A stretch of DNA of 64,000 bases, taken from positions 1 through 64,000 of the forward strand of contig CAMELE010000002.1 in the NCBI GenBank assembly GCA_945923475.1, written 5' to 3'. Below the pieces are notes generated by a model that had not been told where the DNA came from, ran no database searches, and saw only the letters and a list, made by a program, of their open reading frames with translations. A program made the translations under genes and the position numbers. Origin of the DNA: an uncultured Mollicutes bacterium (GTDB taxonomy: Bacteria; Bacillota_I; Bacilli_A; Acholeplasmatales; Anaeroplasmataceae). This document shows positions 25,173 through 35,375 of this stretch, in pieces (positions within the stretch are counted from its first letter, which is position 1; the number at the start of each line of letters is the position of its first letter).

Positions 25173-26549
25173 ATGGATAATATAGTTAAATGTAAAGATG
25201 TAGATATGACATCAGGTAATCTTTTTAAGAAGATATTTATATTTGCTCTACCTATAATGATATCGGCTTTGCTACAGCTTTTTTATAGCGCAGCCGATTT
25301 AATTGTTTGTGGTCAATTTGGTTCAACAAATAGTGTTGCGGCTATATCGAATACAGGATCAATAATTAATTTAATTGTTGAGCTTTTTATTGGTCTTTCT
25401 GTAGGTTCTAATGTATTAATGACAAGAGCTTATAGCTTAAAAGATAAGGATAAAGCTCATAAAATATTAAATACATCAGTAATTTTTTCTTTGTTTATAG
25501 GAATAATTATCGGTATATTTGGCTATTTTATGTCAGAAATCTTTCTTAAATGGATGAAAACCCCTAATGATGTAATAGATTTATCGGCTTCATATCTAAA
25601 AATATATTTTTTAGGCCTACCATTTCAATTGTTATATAATTTCGGTGCTGCATGTCAAAGAGCTTGTGGTGATACAAAAAAACCATTTTATATATTGGCG
25701 TTTGCGGGAATATTTAATATAGGCTTTAATTTTTTATTTGTCGTTGGTTTAAATCTGGATGTAAAGGGCGTAGCCATTGCTACTGTAATTTCTCAAATTA
25801 TATCTGGCTTTTTAATTATTATTCTATTAATTAAAGGAAATAGTTTATATAAATTTAATTTAAAAGCCTTATTTTTTAATTTAAACGAATTAAAAGATAT
25901 TACTCGTATTGGTATACCTGCAGGAATTCAAAGTGCAGTATTTTCAATTGCTAATATACTAATTCAATCGAGCGTTAATTCGCTAGGTACAATTGTTATG
26001 GATGCGGATGGAGCATCATCATCAATTGAAGGCTTTGTCTATGTGTGTATGAATGCAATTGCCCAAGCATGTTTAGTTTTTATTAGTTCAAATTATGCTT
26101 TAGGAAAAAAAGAAAACATTAAAAAAATAATTATTTATTCTACAGCACAGTGCTTAGCAATTTCTCTTATTATTGGTAGTCTAGTTATTATTTTTGGTAA
26201 ACAATTATTAGGATTTTATACATCCAATGAAGAAGCAGTTAAAATAGGATATTTAAGACTTCTTATTTTAGTATCTACGTATTCATTATGTGGACTTTTG
26301 GATATTTTTTCATTTAGTGTAAGAGGACTTGGATATTCTTTATTACCAATGATTATTACCGCATTAGGATGCTGTGTTTATCGTATTATTTGGGTTCTTA
26401 CAATATTTAAGATTGAGAGATTTCATACTAATTTAACCTTAAGCTTATGCTATCCAATATCGTGGTTAATGACATCAGCTTTACATTTAATTTCATTAAT
26501 TATTATATATAGAAGACTTAAGTTCGATTATATAGAAATGAATAATTAA
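25173..26549 (+). CDS. MATE family efflux transporter
   Basis: A 458-residue membrane protein with 12 predicted helices in two related halves. GNLFKKIFIFALPIMISALLQLFYSAADLIVCGQFG at the N-terminus is typical of the NorM/DinF-like multidrug and toxin extrusion family, as is GLPFQLLYNFGAACQRACGDTKKPF. These export cationic compounds in exchange for sodium or protons. I start at ATG 25173, with AAGGTG seven bases ahead. Its location after the glucuronidase may be chance; export of aglycones released from glucuronides is a speculation. Confidence 0.88.
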   Translation: MDNIVKCKDVDMTSGNLFKKIFIFALPIMISALLQLFYSAADLIVCGQFGSTNSVAAISNTGSIINLIVELFIGLSVGSNVLMTRAYSLKDKDKAHKILNTSVIFSLFIGIIIGIFGYFMSEIFLKWMKTPNDVIDLSASYLKIYFLGLPFQLLYNFGAACQRACGDTKKPFYILAFAGIFNIGFNFLFVVGLNLDVKGVAIATVISQIISGFLIIILLIKGNSLYKFNLKALFFNLNELKDITRIGIPAGIQSAVFSIANILIQSSVNSLGTIVMDADGASSSIEGFVYVCMNAIAQACLVFISSNYALGKKENIKKIIIYSTAQCLAISLIIGSLVIIFGKQLLGFYTSNEEAVKIGYLRLLILVSTYSLCGLLDIFSFSVRGLGYSLLPMIITALGCCVYRIIWVLTIFKIERFHTNLTLSLCYPISWLMTSALHLISLIIIYRRLKFDYIEMNN

Positions 26550-26565
26550 AAAGAGAAAAAAATAT

Positions 26566-26594
26566 GGTAAGTAGTGACTACTTACCGATTTTTT
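26566..26594. terminator. Bidirectional intrinsic terminator
   Basis: GGTAAGTAG (26566-26574) pairs perfectly with CTACTTACC (26578-26586), flanked by an A run on the left and a T run on the right; it serves both convergent genes. Confidence 0.9.
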
Positions 26595-27821
26595 TTATGG
26601 CCAAACAACCATACTATTTTCAATATGATTACATATTGCTATATATGCAATAAAGTACATTACATAATATATTCCGATTATAGAATAAGAAATTATTCTT
26701 ATCTTTAATGCTTTATCTTTCAATAATAAATACCATCCATATGAAATTAAAATAGCATATGGCATCCATACTAGGCAGCTTCTTAGTCCATGTGGTGAAT
26801 AATCATTTGTTAATCCAACTGATAGATATGTGAAAATAATTATTAATAGTAAATATGAAAAAATAGGTTCATGCTTTTGCTTAAATAAATACAAAAGAGG
26901 TACAATCGAAATTGTTCCTAGCATACCATAAATTGGTAAGCTATGACGAACAATGATATCTCCAGAGAAGAATAAAAATCCTGGATTAAACAAATTAACA
27001 GTATTTTTTAGCCATTGAAATGCTTCTTTATACCATTTTCCTCCCTGAAAGACTAATAAATATTTTGTTCGGTCATTAAAACCTGGCTCTAATATTTTTA
27101 GTGCTAGGGGAAATGCACAAATAAACGAAACCAATAAGCAAATGAATATTCTGTTTCTATTAAGCTTTCCGTTTTTAATAAATAAATACATAGTATATAG
27201 CCACATAATTACGGCAGGAATTCGACATGGAGGATAAACTATTGCTAAAAATACTAAAAACATACAAGATAACGATGGAAATAGCCATTTTTGATATTCT
27301 TTTAGTGTGTCCTTTTTTAGAGTTTTAGCAAAAAATAGAAAATGTAATGAGAAATATAATGGAACAAATGCAGGATCCCATACACGATTTGCTTGAACAA
27401 AACCCCAAGGTAATGTTAATGATACATATAAGGTAATCCAAAATAAATTTTTATTTTTTGACCATGTTTTAATTCCAAATGAAAGTGCGATACAAGCTCC
27501 AATTGTTAAAATTTGTTGAACAATTCGAGCTTTTAATGCACTAACACCTATTATAGATAAAATCCAAATCATTGGATACATATACATATATGTTGTTAAT
27601 CCAGCCCCAACTGTTGAGAATAAAGGTAGTTTATTGCCATAAAAATCGTTTCCTGTATCAATTATTGATTCAAAATGCTTGATAATTATTTCCTCATCAT
27701 AAAATACATCTTTTAAAACACAAGCTGAAATTATTCTTGTAATTATTATTACTGTTAGTCCAATACAAAGTAAAAACGATTTAGATTTAATAATTGGTTT
27801 TAGTTTATCTAGAATATTCAT
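26595..27821 (-). CDS. Membrane glycosyltransferase of GT-C fold (GT39/ArnT-like)
   Basis: A 408-residue protein with about ten membrane helices. After the first helix comes YDEE (DVFYDEEIII), the acidic pair in the first outer loop where GT-C enzymes have their catalytic aspartate; LTLPWGFVQANRVWDPAFVPLYF and YPPCRIPAVIMWLYTMY fit the same fold. Such enzymes transfer sugars from lipid-linked donors to proteins or cell-wall polymers on the outside of the membrane. Donor and acceptor are unknown. I start at ATG 27821, preceded by GGGTGAG. It is isolated, divergent from rnpB. Confidence 0.65.
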   Translation of the reverse strand: MNILDKLKPIIKSKSFLLCIGLTVIIITRIISACVLKDVFYDEEIIIKHFESIIDTGNDFYGNKLPLFSTVGAGLTTYMYMYPMIWILSIIGVSALKARIVQQILTIGACIALSFGIKTWSKNKNLFWITLYVSLTLPWGFVQANRVWDPAFVPLYFSLHFLFFAKTLKKDTLKEYQKWLFPSLSCMFLVFLAIVYPPCRIPAVIMWLYTMYLFIKNGKLNRNRIFICLLVSFICAFPLALKILEPGFNDRTKYLLVFQGGKWYKEAFQWLKNTVNLFNPGFLFFSGDIIVRHSLPIYGMLGTISIVPLLYLFKQKHEPIFSYLLLIIIFTYLSVGLTNDYSPHGLRSCLVWMPYAILISYGWYLLLKDKALKIRIISYSIIGIYYVMYFIAYIAICNHIENSMVVWP

Positions 27822-27896
27822 ATATCTCACCCACATATTATTTATCTTTAATCAATTATATCATATTTTTTCTTTATACTATTATTAAAATTTAAT

Positions 27897-27925
27897 TTGA
27901 CAATTAAAAGGCTATTTATTATAAT
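27897..27925 (+). promoter_or_regulatory. Perfect-consensus promoter of rnpB
   Basis: TTGACA (27897-27902) and TATAAT (27920-27925) lie exactly 17 bases apart, and the RNA would begin about 7 bases later, at the first stem of RNase P RNA. Confidence 0.9.
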
Positions 27926-27932
27926 AATAATC

Positions 27933-28267
27933 GCTATAGCTAGGTAATCGAGCAGAAATGTTAGGAAAGTCCATGCTAGCACAGCCTGTGATGGCTGTAG
28001 TGTTTGTGCCAGTCCAATAAATAAGACTGGGTACCAGAAATGGTAACGGCAAAAATATAGCCTAAGTCTATGATATGGCTGTATCTAACGTGCCACAGTG
28101 ACGAATTAACTAGAAATGGTTGAGTGAAACGAGGTAAACCCCTCAAGCTAGAAACCCAAATTTGGTAGGGGAGTCTTCAAGAGCGAACCGAAGCTTAAGA
28201 AGGATACGAAAGTATAGATAGATGGTTACCACTAGAAATAGTACAGAACATGGCTTATGTCTATAGC
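27933..28267 (+). ncRNA. rnpB: RNase P RNA, type B
   Basis: The catalytic RNA that trims the 5' ends of tRNA precursors. The ends pair as GCTATAG (27933-27939) and CTATAGC (28261-28267), forming P1. Universally conserved parts are AGGAAAGTCCATGCTAGCAC, GTGCCACAGTGACGA, GTGAAACGAGGTAAACCCC and AGAAACCCAAATTTGGTAGGGG, then ACATGGCTTATG near the end. The layout is the Bacillus (type B) architecture of low-GC Gram-positives, somewhat shorter than in B. subtilis. It fills the gap of nearly 600 bases between the glycosyltransferase and lepA. Confidence 0.97.
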
Positions 28268-28274
28268 AAATTTT

Positions 28275-28307
28275 AAATTGTTAGATTTTCTAACAATTTT
28301 ATTTTTT
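28275..28307 (+). terminator. rnpB terminator
   Basis: AAATTGTTAGA (28275-28285) pairs with TCTAACAATTT (28289-28299), followed by T-rich DNA. Confidence 0.85.
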
Positions 28308-28339
28308 GGCTTTAGTAAAAGATAAATGCTATGGTTTTG

Positions 28340-28368
28340 TTTACAATTTTTAAATTTTTTAGTATAAT
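28340..28368 (+). promoter_or_regulatory. lepA promoter
   Basis: TTTACA (28340-28345) and TATAAT (28363-28368) are 17 bases apart, about 30 bases before the lepA ribosome site. Confidence 0.7.
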
Positions 28369-28399
28369 ATATATACTAATATTAAATGTGGAGGCCAAT

Positions 28400-30232
28400 A
28401 TGACCGATTTAAATAAAGATGAATTATTAAATAGACAACGAAAAATAAGAAATTTTTCGATAATAGCTCATATTGATCATGGAAAATCTACTCTTGCAGA
28501 TCGTATTTTAGAAATTTGTAATAGTGTTACTAAACGAGAAATGCAGGATCAAATATTAGATTCTATGGATCTTGAGCGTGAAAGAGGTATTACAATTAAA
28601 TTAAACGCTGTGAGCTTAAATTATAAAGCAGATGATGGAAATGATTACATTTTTCATTTAATTGATACTCCAGGGCATGTTGACTTTACATATGAGGTTT
28701 CTAGATCTCTTGCTGCATGTGAGGGTGCAATACTTGTAGTAGATGCTACTCAAGGTGTTGAAGCTCAAACGTTAGCTAATGTATATTTAGCAATCGATAA
28801 TAATCTTGAAATTTTACCTTGTATAAATAAAGTTGATCTTCCCTCAGCACATCCTGAGGAAGTAAAAAAAGAAATTGAAGATATAATTGGAATTCCTTGT
28901 GATGAAGCAGTTGAATGTAGTGCTAAAACTGGATTAAATGTTCGTAATATCCTCGAACAAATTGTTAAATATATTCCTGCTCCAGCTGGTGATCCTTTTG
29001 GACCTGTTCAAGCCTTAATTTTTGATTCATCCTTTGATGCATATCGTGGTGTTGTATTCCTAGTTAGAGTTAAGCAAGGAACAATAAAGGTTGGGGATAC
29101 AATCCATATGATGGCTACAAATGCCAGCTATCAGGTTGTAGAGCTTGGGGTTAGAACTCCTAAGGAAGAATTAAGAGAATATTTAACAGCAGGTGATGTT
29201 GGATTTATTACAGCGTCTATCAAGGATATTAATAAGGTACATGTCGGTGATACGATAACTACACTTGAAAATCCATCAGATGTACCACTAGAGGGCTATA
29301 GAAGGCTTAATCCAATGGTATTCTGTGGCTTGTATCCAATCGATTCTAAACAATATCCGGATTTAAAAGATGCACTTGATAAGCTTAAGCTGTCTGATGC
29401 TTCCTTAATTTATGAGCCTGAAACATCTCAAGCACTAGGCTTTGGATTTAGAACAGGCTTCTTAGGATTACTTCATATGGATGTAATTCAAGAAAGAATT
29501 AGAAGAGAATTTAATATTGAATTAATCGCGACTGCTCCATCAGTTTCCTATCATGTATATTTAACAAATGGTGAAATGATTGAGTTAGACAATCCTTCAA
29601 TGCTACCTGAGCCTACAAAGATTAATAGAATAGAGGAGCCATATGTAAATGCTACTATAATGACACCAACTGAATACGTTGGTACTGTTATGGATTTATG
29701 TCAAAAGAAGCGTGGAACCTTTAAGGATTTAAAATATATTGAAGAGACAAGAGCAGTCTTGCATTATGAATTACCATTACTTGAAATTGTTTATGATTTC
29801 TTTGATCGTTTAAAATCTGGTACAAAGGGCTATGCTTCATTTGATTATGAGCTTGGTGAATATAAAGCATCTAATTTAGTTAAGATGGACGTAATGTTAA
29901 ATGGTGACGTTATTGATGCGCTAAGTTCAATTGTTCATAAAGATTTTGCTTATCCTAAGGGAAGAGTTATTGTAGAAAAACTTAAGGAGATCATTCCTAG
30001 ACAATTATTTGAAGTTCCAGTTCAAGCGGTAATAAATCATAAGGTTATTGCAAGAAGTGATATTAAAGCCCTTAGAAAGGACGTTTTAGCAAAATGCTAT
30101 GGTGGAGATATCTCAAGAAAGAAAAAACTTCTAGAAAAGCAAAAAGAAGGAAAAAAGAAGATGAAAGAAATTGGTTCTGTAGAGGTACCACCAGAGGCAT
30201 TCCTTGCAATATTATCTAACGAGGAGGAATAA
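28400..30232 (+). CDS. lepA: Elongation factor 4 (back-translocating GTPase)
   Basis: A 610-residue translational GTPase. The G domain has the P-loop [21 protein letters not shown] and NKVDLP, followed by domain 2, two EF-G-like domains and the LepA-specific C-terminal domain ending [11 protein letters not shown]. It lacks the EF-G domain IV, which identifies LepA. I chose ATG 28400, with GTGGAGG ahead; an upstream ATG at 28331 lies on the promoter. The HAD gene starts two bases after its stop. Confidence 0.97.
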   Translation: MTDLNKDELLNRQRKIRNFSIIAHIDHGKSTLADRILEICNSVTKREMQDQILDSMDLERERGITIKLNAVSLNYKADDGNDYIFHLIDTPGHVDFTYEVSRSLAACEGAILVVDATQGVEAQTLANVYLAIDNNLEILPCINKVDLPSAHPEEVKKEIEDIIGIPCDEAVECSAKTGLNVRNILEQIVKYIPAPAGDPFGPVQALIFDSSFDAYRGVVFLVRVKQGTIKVGDTIHMMATNASYQVVELGVRTPKEELREYLTAGDVGFITASIKDINKVHVGDTITTLENPSDVPLEGYRRLNPMVFCGLYPIDSKQYPDLKDALDKLKLSDASLIYEPETSQALGFGFRTGFLGLLHMDVIQERIRREFNIELIATAPSVSYHVYLTNGEMIELDNPSMLPEPTKINRIEEPYVNATIMTPTEYVGTVMDLCQKKRGTFKDLKYIEETRAVLHYELPLLEIVYDFFDRLKSGTKGYASFDYELGEYKASNLVKMDVMLNGDVIDALSSIVHKDFAYPKGRVIVEKLKEIIPRQLFEVPVQAVINHKVIARSDIKALRKDVLAKCYGGDISRKKKLLEKQKEGKKKMKEIGSVEVPPEAFLAILSNEEE

Positions 30233-30233
30233 T

Positions 30234-31097
30234 ATGAAAAAAATTAAAATGGCATTCTTATATGATTTTGATAAAACATTATGTGATAGAGACATGCAAG
30301 AATATAAATTTATTCCTTCATTAGGCTTAAGTCCATCTGAATTCTGGTCTATGGCTGGTGAACTATCAGATGAATGCGGTATGGAAAGAATACTTGCGTA
30401 TATGTATGTGATGGTAAGAGAGGCTAAAAAAAGAAATATTCCTTTAACAAAAGAGTATTTAAATTCCTGTGGTAAAAACATGAAGCTATATAAAGGTGTA
30501 GACACTTGGTTTGAACGTATTAATCAAATCGGTGAAGCCTTAAATATTGAAATTGAGCACTATGTTTTGTCCTCTGGTACAACCGAAATTATTGAAGGCT
30601 CTTCCTTATATAATAAATTTAAAAAGGTATACGGTTGTTGCTTCCACTATGATGAAAATGGTATTGCTGATTTTCCTTTAAATGTTGTAAATTATACAAC
30701 AAAAACTCAATATATTTATCGTATATCTAAAGGAATATTTGATATAACAGACGATGTTAATTTAAATAGTAAGATGCCTAAGGAAAAACGTCATATTCAG
30801 GAAGGAAATATGATTTACTTTGGAGATGGACTTACTGATGTTCCTTGTATGAAGCTTGTTAAGCAACAAGGAGGTAAGGCTATTGGGATTTACCAACCTG
30901 GAAAGCTTAATAAGGCCTCAGATTTACTATTAGATGGTAGATGTGACTTTTTGGTTAAATCTGATTATTCAGAGGGCTCTGAGATTGAATCAGTAGTTAA
31001 AACAATATTAGAACGTATAAGCCTTGAGCATGTTCTTGATGAAAAATACGATTCAATGGTAAAAAAAGCTCAAAAGGCTTTTACAGATAATAAATAA
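30234..31097 (+). CDS. HAD-superfamily phosphatase
   Basis: A 287-residue protein. Motif I is FLYDFDKTLCDRD with the nucleophile D11 and acid/base D13. Motif II is VLSSGTTEII and motif IV is IYFGDGLTDVPCMK, giving a serine-phosphatase-like (HAD-IB) layout; an insert cap lies between residues about 30 and 90. The substrate is not evident; a phosphomonoester is likely. CGAGGAGG ahead of ATG 30234 is inside the end of lepA, so the gene belongs to the lepA transcript. Confidence 0.8.
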   Translation: MKKIKMAFLYDFDKTLCDRDMQEYKFIPSLGLSPSEFWSMAGELSDECGMERILAYMYVMVREAKKRNIPLTKEYLNSCGKNMKLYKGVDTWFERINQIGEALNIEIEHYVLSSGTTEIIEGSSLYNKFKKVYGCCFHYDENGIADFPLNVVNYTTKTQYIYRISKGIFDITDDVNLNSKMPKEKRHIQEGNMIYFGDGLTDVPCMKLVKQQGGKAIGIYQPGKLNKASDLLLDGRCDFLVKSDYSEGSEIESVVKTILERISLEHVLDEKYDSMVKKAQKAFTDNK

Positions 31098-31147
31098 AAG
31101 AAGAAGACTCAAATTGTTGGGTACCCAACAAAATTAAGTCTTCTTTT
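31097..31147. terminator. Bidirectional intrinsic terminator
   Basis: AAGAAGACT (31101-31109) pairs with AGTCTTCTT (31137-31145); the loop contains a second hairpin built on GTTGGGTACCCAAC. It separates the lepA unit from the convergent YfhO-like gene. Confidence 0.85.
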
Positions 31148-31152
31148 TTATT

Positions 31153-34134
31153 TTAAAACAAATTGTTTATATCTTTTTTTCGTTGTCTTTCTAAGAAAAC
31201 AAGTACACATGCAGTACTAAATAATCCAATAAAGAATCCTGAAATTGTTAATCCTAGATTTAAACCATCTGGTTCAAAATTCAATTCAATATTACAAGAT
31301 GTAGTATCACTAGGTAGGATTATTCCTAAGTATCCTCCATCAACATTAATTGTCTTAATACTTGAATCATTAACCTTCCACTCAGAAGAATAAGCAAAAT
31401 TAGTCTTTAAAACTCGATTATAATCCTTTTTATCATAGGATAAACTAATTTTCATCTTTGAACCCTCTAATGAAAAATACTCATCTTTAAATTCTTTTTG
31501 AGATTCTAAATATAAATTATAAATTTCATTAAATGAGAAAGCACTAGCATTTATGTTATAGCTTGTTTCATTATCAGATTTAACCCATAATTGTTTTGGA
31601 GTATAGGAATGATCATATGCTGTATAACCTGCATATAAATGATGAATGTTATCAAATTCATCAGTAATAAACGCATCATTTAAAGCATTTAATCTTTCAT
31701 ATTGAAGTGTTGGAGTAATCATAATAGAATCAGATGATTCAGGCATTGTAATATTCCAATTATAAACAGCATATTTAACCCCATTAAATTCTTTAAATGT
31801 TGGATTATATATACTTTTTGATATAACAGATGATAAATTACTAAAATCTTGATCGCTCGCAGCTTTTAAATTATTAGACATAATTAATTCATTGAATAAA
31901 TTTGCTTGTACGTCATCAGACATATTGTATACTTTATCAAAATATCCTATTTGCGTTAATACATTTGCCATCTTTAAATAGGAATAACCAGATTTAGAGC
32001 CGATTTTATCATAAACAATAAATGGTTTTAGATCCTTTATTTCATAATACTTATAATTTGTATCATCAAACTTTTCTTCATAAAAGCTAGGCATAGGTGT
32101 ATTTTTATAATTTGGTACAACAACATATTTAACACCATCAATGATTGCATAAGGCCCAACATAAGTCATTATTTCTCTACGATGCCAATTTGTAGTATCG
32201 TTATCTTCATAAAGTTTACCATATAAATCATTAATTGTTGAATCATAAAATGAATGGAAGAACTGAGTTGTATTAAATTTATCATATATAAAGCTTAGAT
32301 TTGTCATATAAACTGATTCGTTTGTATATATAGAAACACGATATGCATTTGTATTTGAATATGATGTAGTAGCCTTTAAATTAATTTCAAATGCACTGAA
32401 CTCATCTTGACAGAAATAATAATATGATCCTGTAGCTGCACAATTAACAAATGTCATAATCATTGATGCACAAATTTCAAGCCCTAAAAGTACATACATT
32501 AAAACCTTTCTTTTAGGTATAAATATTGCAATAAGATATAATGAAACAAAGGAAAGAAATACAATTAACACTGGCCAATAGAATTCTGAACCATCATACA
32601 TTGAAAAACTATCATCCTTTATTAATATATAAGTAGCTAGATTACAGGTTAAAAATACAAAAATAAAATCATAAATAATACTAAGTGCTTTTTTCTTTAA
32701 AAAGGCATAATAAATTACAGATAAGGCTGAAATCGAAAGATAAATAACTAGGATTGTTAAAAATAAAGATTTTTTACTATCGTTTTCATATTGGCCGTTT
32801 TTGAAAAACAAAAAGAAAATAACTGTAAAGCCAAACAATAATAATTGTAATAAAATTGTTTGAGTAGCTTTATCTAGCTTTAAATCATCATTGGCATCAA
32901 ATGCTACAGCTGCTCCATATAAATTAATTATATAAACGATAAAGAACCATCTAATGTACGCTTGATTAGTACCAGTCATTAGCATGGATATTGCCGGAAT
33001 ACCTAACAATATATTAGAAAGAATAATAATTATCTTTAAATATCTATTTTTATATCCCTTCATTGTATATAGTGTTACTAAACACATTAATCCAAATAAG
33101 GTAATAAACATAGAAGCGTGATTTCTAATATAATCTCCATGCTTTAATAATACATTTAAAGGACTACCCACTGTAAAATAGGTTGATAATATTGTAACGT
33201 AATGACTAAGCTTATAATGAGATAAAACCTCTTTATATGTATTTCTAATTGTTTTACCTGTTATATATTTATAAGAAGGTAGAAATACACACATACTCAT
33301 CATTAATCCTATAAAAATTAGTCCAAGAGTTGAAAAAGTATCAATATATAGTAATTTATCCTTAAATATAGTATTTTTACCAAAAATTTTTGAATTACCC
33401 TTGTAAATTTTTATCATAACAAGATAAATCATTAAAAGTGCAAGTAGCATATATGCAATATAAAAATCATATAATACGATTATAAATGTATAAATAGGAA
33501 TTAAATAGAAATTATAATGATTTTCTAAATATTTATCAATTACAAATAATCCTAAAGGAATATAAAATAATAAAGACCAATATACTGGGAAAACGCACTC
33601 TGCAGTCATTAGTCCACCAAATGCAAATATTAATGAAAAAAAGAACACAGTTTTATTTTTAAAGCCATGATTATGCATATAATAGCTCATCATCATACCG
33701 CCAGATCCAATTTTCATTAAGTTTACTAGACCATAGGCTGTTTCAGTTTTCATAATAAAACTAAACAAGTAAGTCAATAGAGTGAAAATGTCCAGTGGTA
33801 TATAATATGAATTAGCAAAGAAAGAAGCTCCAGCAAAGAAACTGTTATTATAAAGAGATAATTCTCCGTTTTTTAAATCTTTAATAAAGCCTGCCATTAT
33901 TGGATAATATTGCGCAATATCATCAGTATTAATCGTGAAAAATCCTCCCATTTGGAAACATATAAAGAATATCACTAATGTAAAAATTATAAAAATACCA
34001 AATAGTAAAGTCGCAGTATCTGAATAGCTATTAAAAACATTTTTTATCCATTTGCCGAAGCTTTTAAGTTCAAAAAAAGCTTTATTTAGTATAGTCTTTA
34101 AAGTTTCTTTAAATGACTTATTAGTTTCATTCAT
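31153..34134 (-). CDS. YfhO-like large membrane protein
   Basis: A 993-residue protein: a short cytoplasmic start, about 12-14 membrane helices to residue 530, a large outer domain (about 540-950) and a last helix before a basic tail. GGFFTINTDDIAQYYPIMAGFI, the NSFFAGASFFANSYYIPLDIF segment and GGMMMSYYMHNHGFKNK are YfhO features. In Bacillus, YfhO is needed for glycosylation of lipoteichoic acid, as a GT-C-type enzyme. The order suggests an outer-envelope glycosyltransferase, like the gene at 26595. I start at ATG 34134, with AAGGATG ahead. Confidence 0.82.
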   Translation of the reverse strand: MNETNKSFKETLKTILNKAFFELKSFGKWIKNVFNSYSDTATLLFGIFIIFTLVIFFICFQMGGFFTINTDDIAQYYPIMAGFIKDLKNGELSLYNNSFFAGASFFANSYYIPLDIFTLLTYLFSFIMKTETAYGLVNLMKIGSGGMMMSYYMHNHGFKNKTVFFFSLIFAFGGLMTAECVFPVYWSLLFYIPLGLFVIDKYLENHYNFYLIPIYTFIIVLYDFYIAYMLLALLMIYLVMIKIYKGNSKIFGKNTIFKDKLLYIDTFSTLGLIFIGLMMSMCVFLPSYKYITGKTIRNTYKEVLSHYKLSHYVTILSTYFTVGSPLNVLLKHGDYIRNHASMFITLFGLMCLVTLYTMKGYKNRYLKIIIILSNILLGIPAISMLMTGTNQAYIRWFFIVYIINLYGAAVAFDANDDLKLDKATQTILLQLLLFGFTVIFFLFFKNGQYENDSKKSLFLTILVIYLSISALSVIYYAFLKKKALSIIYDFIFVFLTCNLATYILIKDDSFSMYDGSEFYWPVLIVFLSFVSLYLIAIFIPKRKVLMYVLLGLEICASMIMTFVNCAATGSYYYFCQDEFSAFEINLKATTSYSNTNAYRVSIYTNESVYMTNLSFIYDKFNTTQFFHSFYDSTINDLYGKLYEDNDTTNWHRREIMTYVGPYAIIDGVKYVVVPNYKNTPMPSFYEEKFDDTNYKYYEIKDLKPFIVYDKIGSKSGYSYLKMANVLTQIGYFDKVYNMSDDVQANLFNELIMSNNLKAASDQDFSNLSSVISKSIYNPTFKEFNGVKYAVYNWNITMPESSDSIMITPTLQYERLNALNDAFITDEFDNIHHLYAGYTAYDHSYTPKQLWVKSDNETSYNINASAFSFNEIYNLYLESQKEFKDEYFSLEGSKMKISLSYDKKDYNRVLKTNFAYSSEWKVNDSSIKTINVDGGYLGIILPSDTTSCNIELNFEPDGLNLGLTISGFFIGLFSTACVLVFLERQRKKDINNLF

Positions 34135-34271
34135 AAAAAACACATCCTTAAACTTAATTATAATATTATAATACCATATTTTATAATTATATCCTAGCAT
34201 TAAAATTAGAATGTGTTATAATCGATACTTTAAATTATCTTGTCATTGTGGTAAAATTAAATGGTGATATT

Positions 34272-35363
34272 ATGCGAGGACTTTATATTCATATACCATT
34301 TTGCAAGCATATTTGTTCATATTGTGATTTTCCAAAGCGTATTGCAATAAATGATAATCAGATTAATGAATATATCGATTATATAATAGAAGATATTGAT
34401 AACTATAAAAAGTATTTTCCATCTATAAAAACAATTTATATAGGTGGAGGTACACCTAATTTTTTAAGTGATTATAATCTTGAACGATTACTTAAAAAAA
34501 TTGATTCATTAAATTTAAGTCCTTTAGAATATACCATTGAATGTAATCCTGAGTTTCTTTGTAAAAAACAAGCTGAGCTTTTTATAAAATACGGAGTAAA
34601 TCGGGTCTCACTTGGAGTGGAATCTTTTATCGATTCAGATTTAAAGTTTTTAAATCGTCATCATACTAAGGCTGATGTAATAGAGGCTATTAAAATTTTA
34701 AAGGATAATAATTTAAATAATATTAATATTGATTTGATTTTTGCTCATCCTAATGATACTCTTGATAAAGTAAAAGAATGCTTAGATGAATTTTTAAAGC
34801 TAAACATTCCTCATATTTCCTATTACAATATGATTTTAGAGCAAAAGACAATATTTTCAAATCTAATTAGCCAAGGTAAAATTAAATTACTTGATAATGA
34901 TACAGAGGCTAATATGTATGAATTAATAATTAATACTCTTAAGGAGAAAGGCTATCATCATTATGAAACATCTAATTTTGCATTGCCTGGATTTGAATCA
35001 ATTCATAATCAAATATATTGGGATTCAATGGAATACATTGGAATTGGTGCAGGTGCCTCGGGGTACCTTGATGATATAAGGTATACATTTGATTCTAGGC
35101 TTAAGCATTATTACTTAAATCAAAAACAATTAGATCGAATCTCTAAGGAGGAAAAAAAGAAGGAGTATTTTTTATTAGGGTTTAGAAAAATTGATGGAGT
35201 TTCTATTAATGAATATAAAAGACGATTTAATTCTAGTCCCTTAGATGATTTTAACTTTCAATCTCTTTTAGAAAAAAATCTAATATATATCGAAAATGAT
35301 AGAATCAAACTAACTCAAAAGGGCATAATGCTAACGAATGAGGTTTTTATTGAATTTGTATAG
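34272..35363 (+). CDS. hemW: Heme chaperone HemW (radical SAM)
   Basis: A 363-residue protein of the HemN-like family that carries heme but does not itself oxidise coproporphyrinogen. The start MRGLYIHIPFCKHICSYCDF has the cluster cysteines C11, C15 and C18 (CxxxCxxC). GGGTPNFL binds SAM; SLGVESF, NIDLIFAHPN and GIGAGASGYLDDIRY follow, then a C-terminal winged-helix part. I chose ATG 34272 for the GGTGAT just ahead. It overlaps nothing and leads the hemW-xerD-deoB transcript. Confidence 0.92.
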   Translation: MRGLYIHIPFCKHICSYCDFPKRIAINDNQINEYIDYIIEDIDNYKKYFPSIKTIYIGGGTPNFLSDYNLERLLKKIDSLNLSPLEYTIECNPEFLCKKQAELFIKYGVNRVSLGVESFIDSDLKFLNRHHTKADVIEAIKILKDNNLNNINIDLIFAHPNDTLDKVKECLDEFLKLNIPHISYYNMILEQKTIFSNLISQGKIKLLDNDTEANMYELIINTLKEKGYHHYETSNFALPGFESIHNQIYWDSMEYIGIGAGASGYLDDIRYTFDSRLKHYYLNQKQLDRISKEEKKKEYFLLGFRKIDGVSINEYKRRFNSSPLDDFNFQSLLEKNLIYIENDRIKLTQKGIMLTNEVFIEFV

Positions 35364-35375
35364 GATGGTGATATT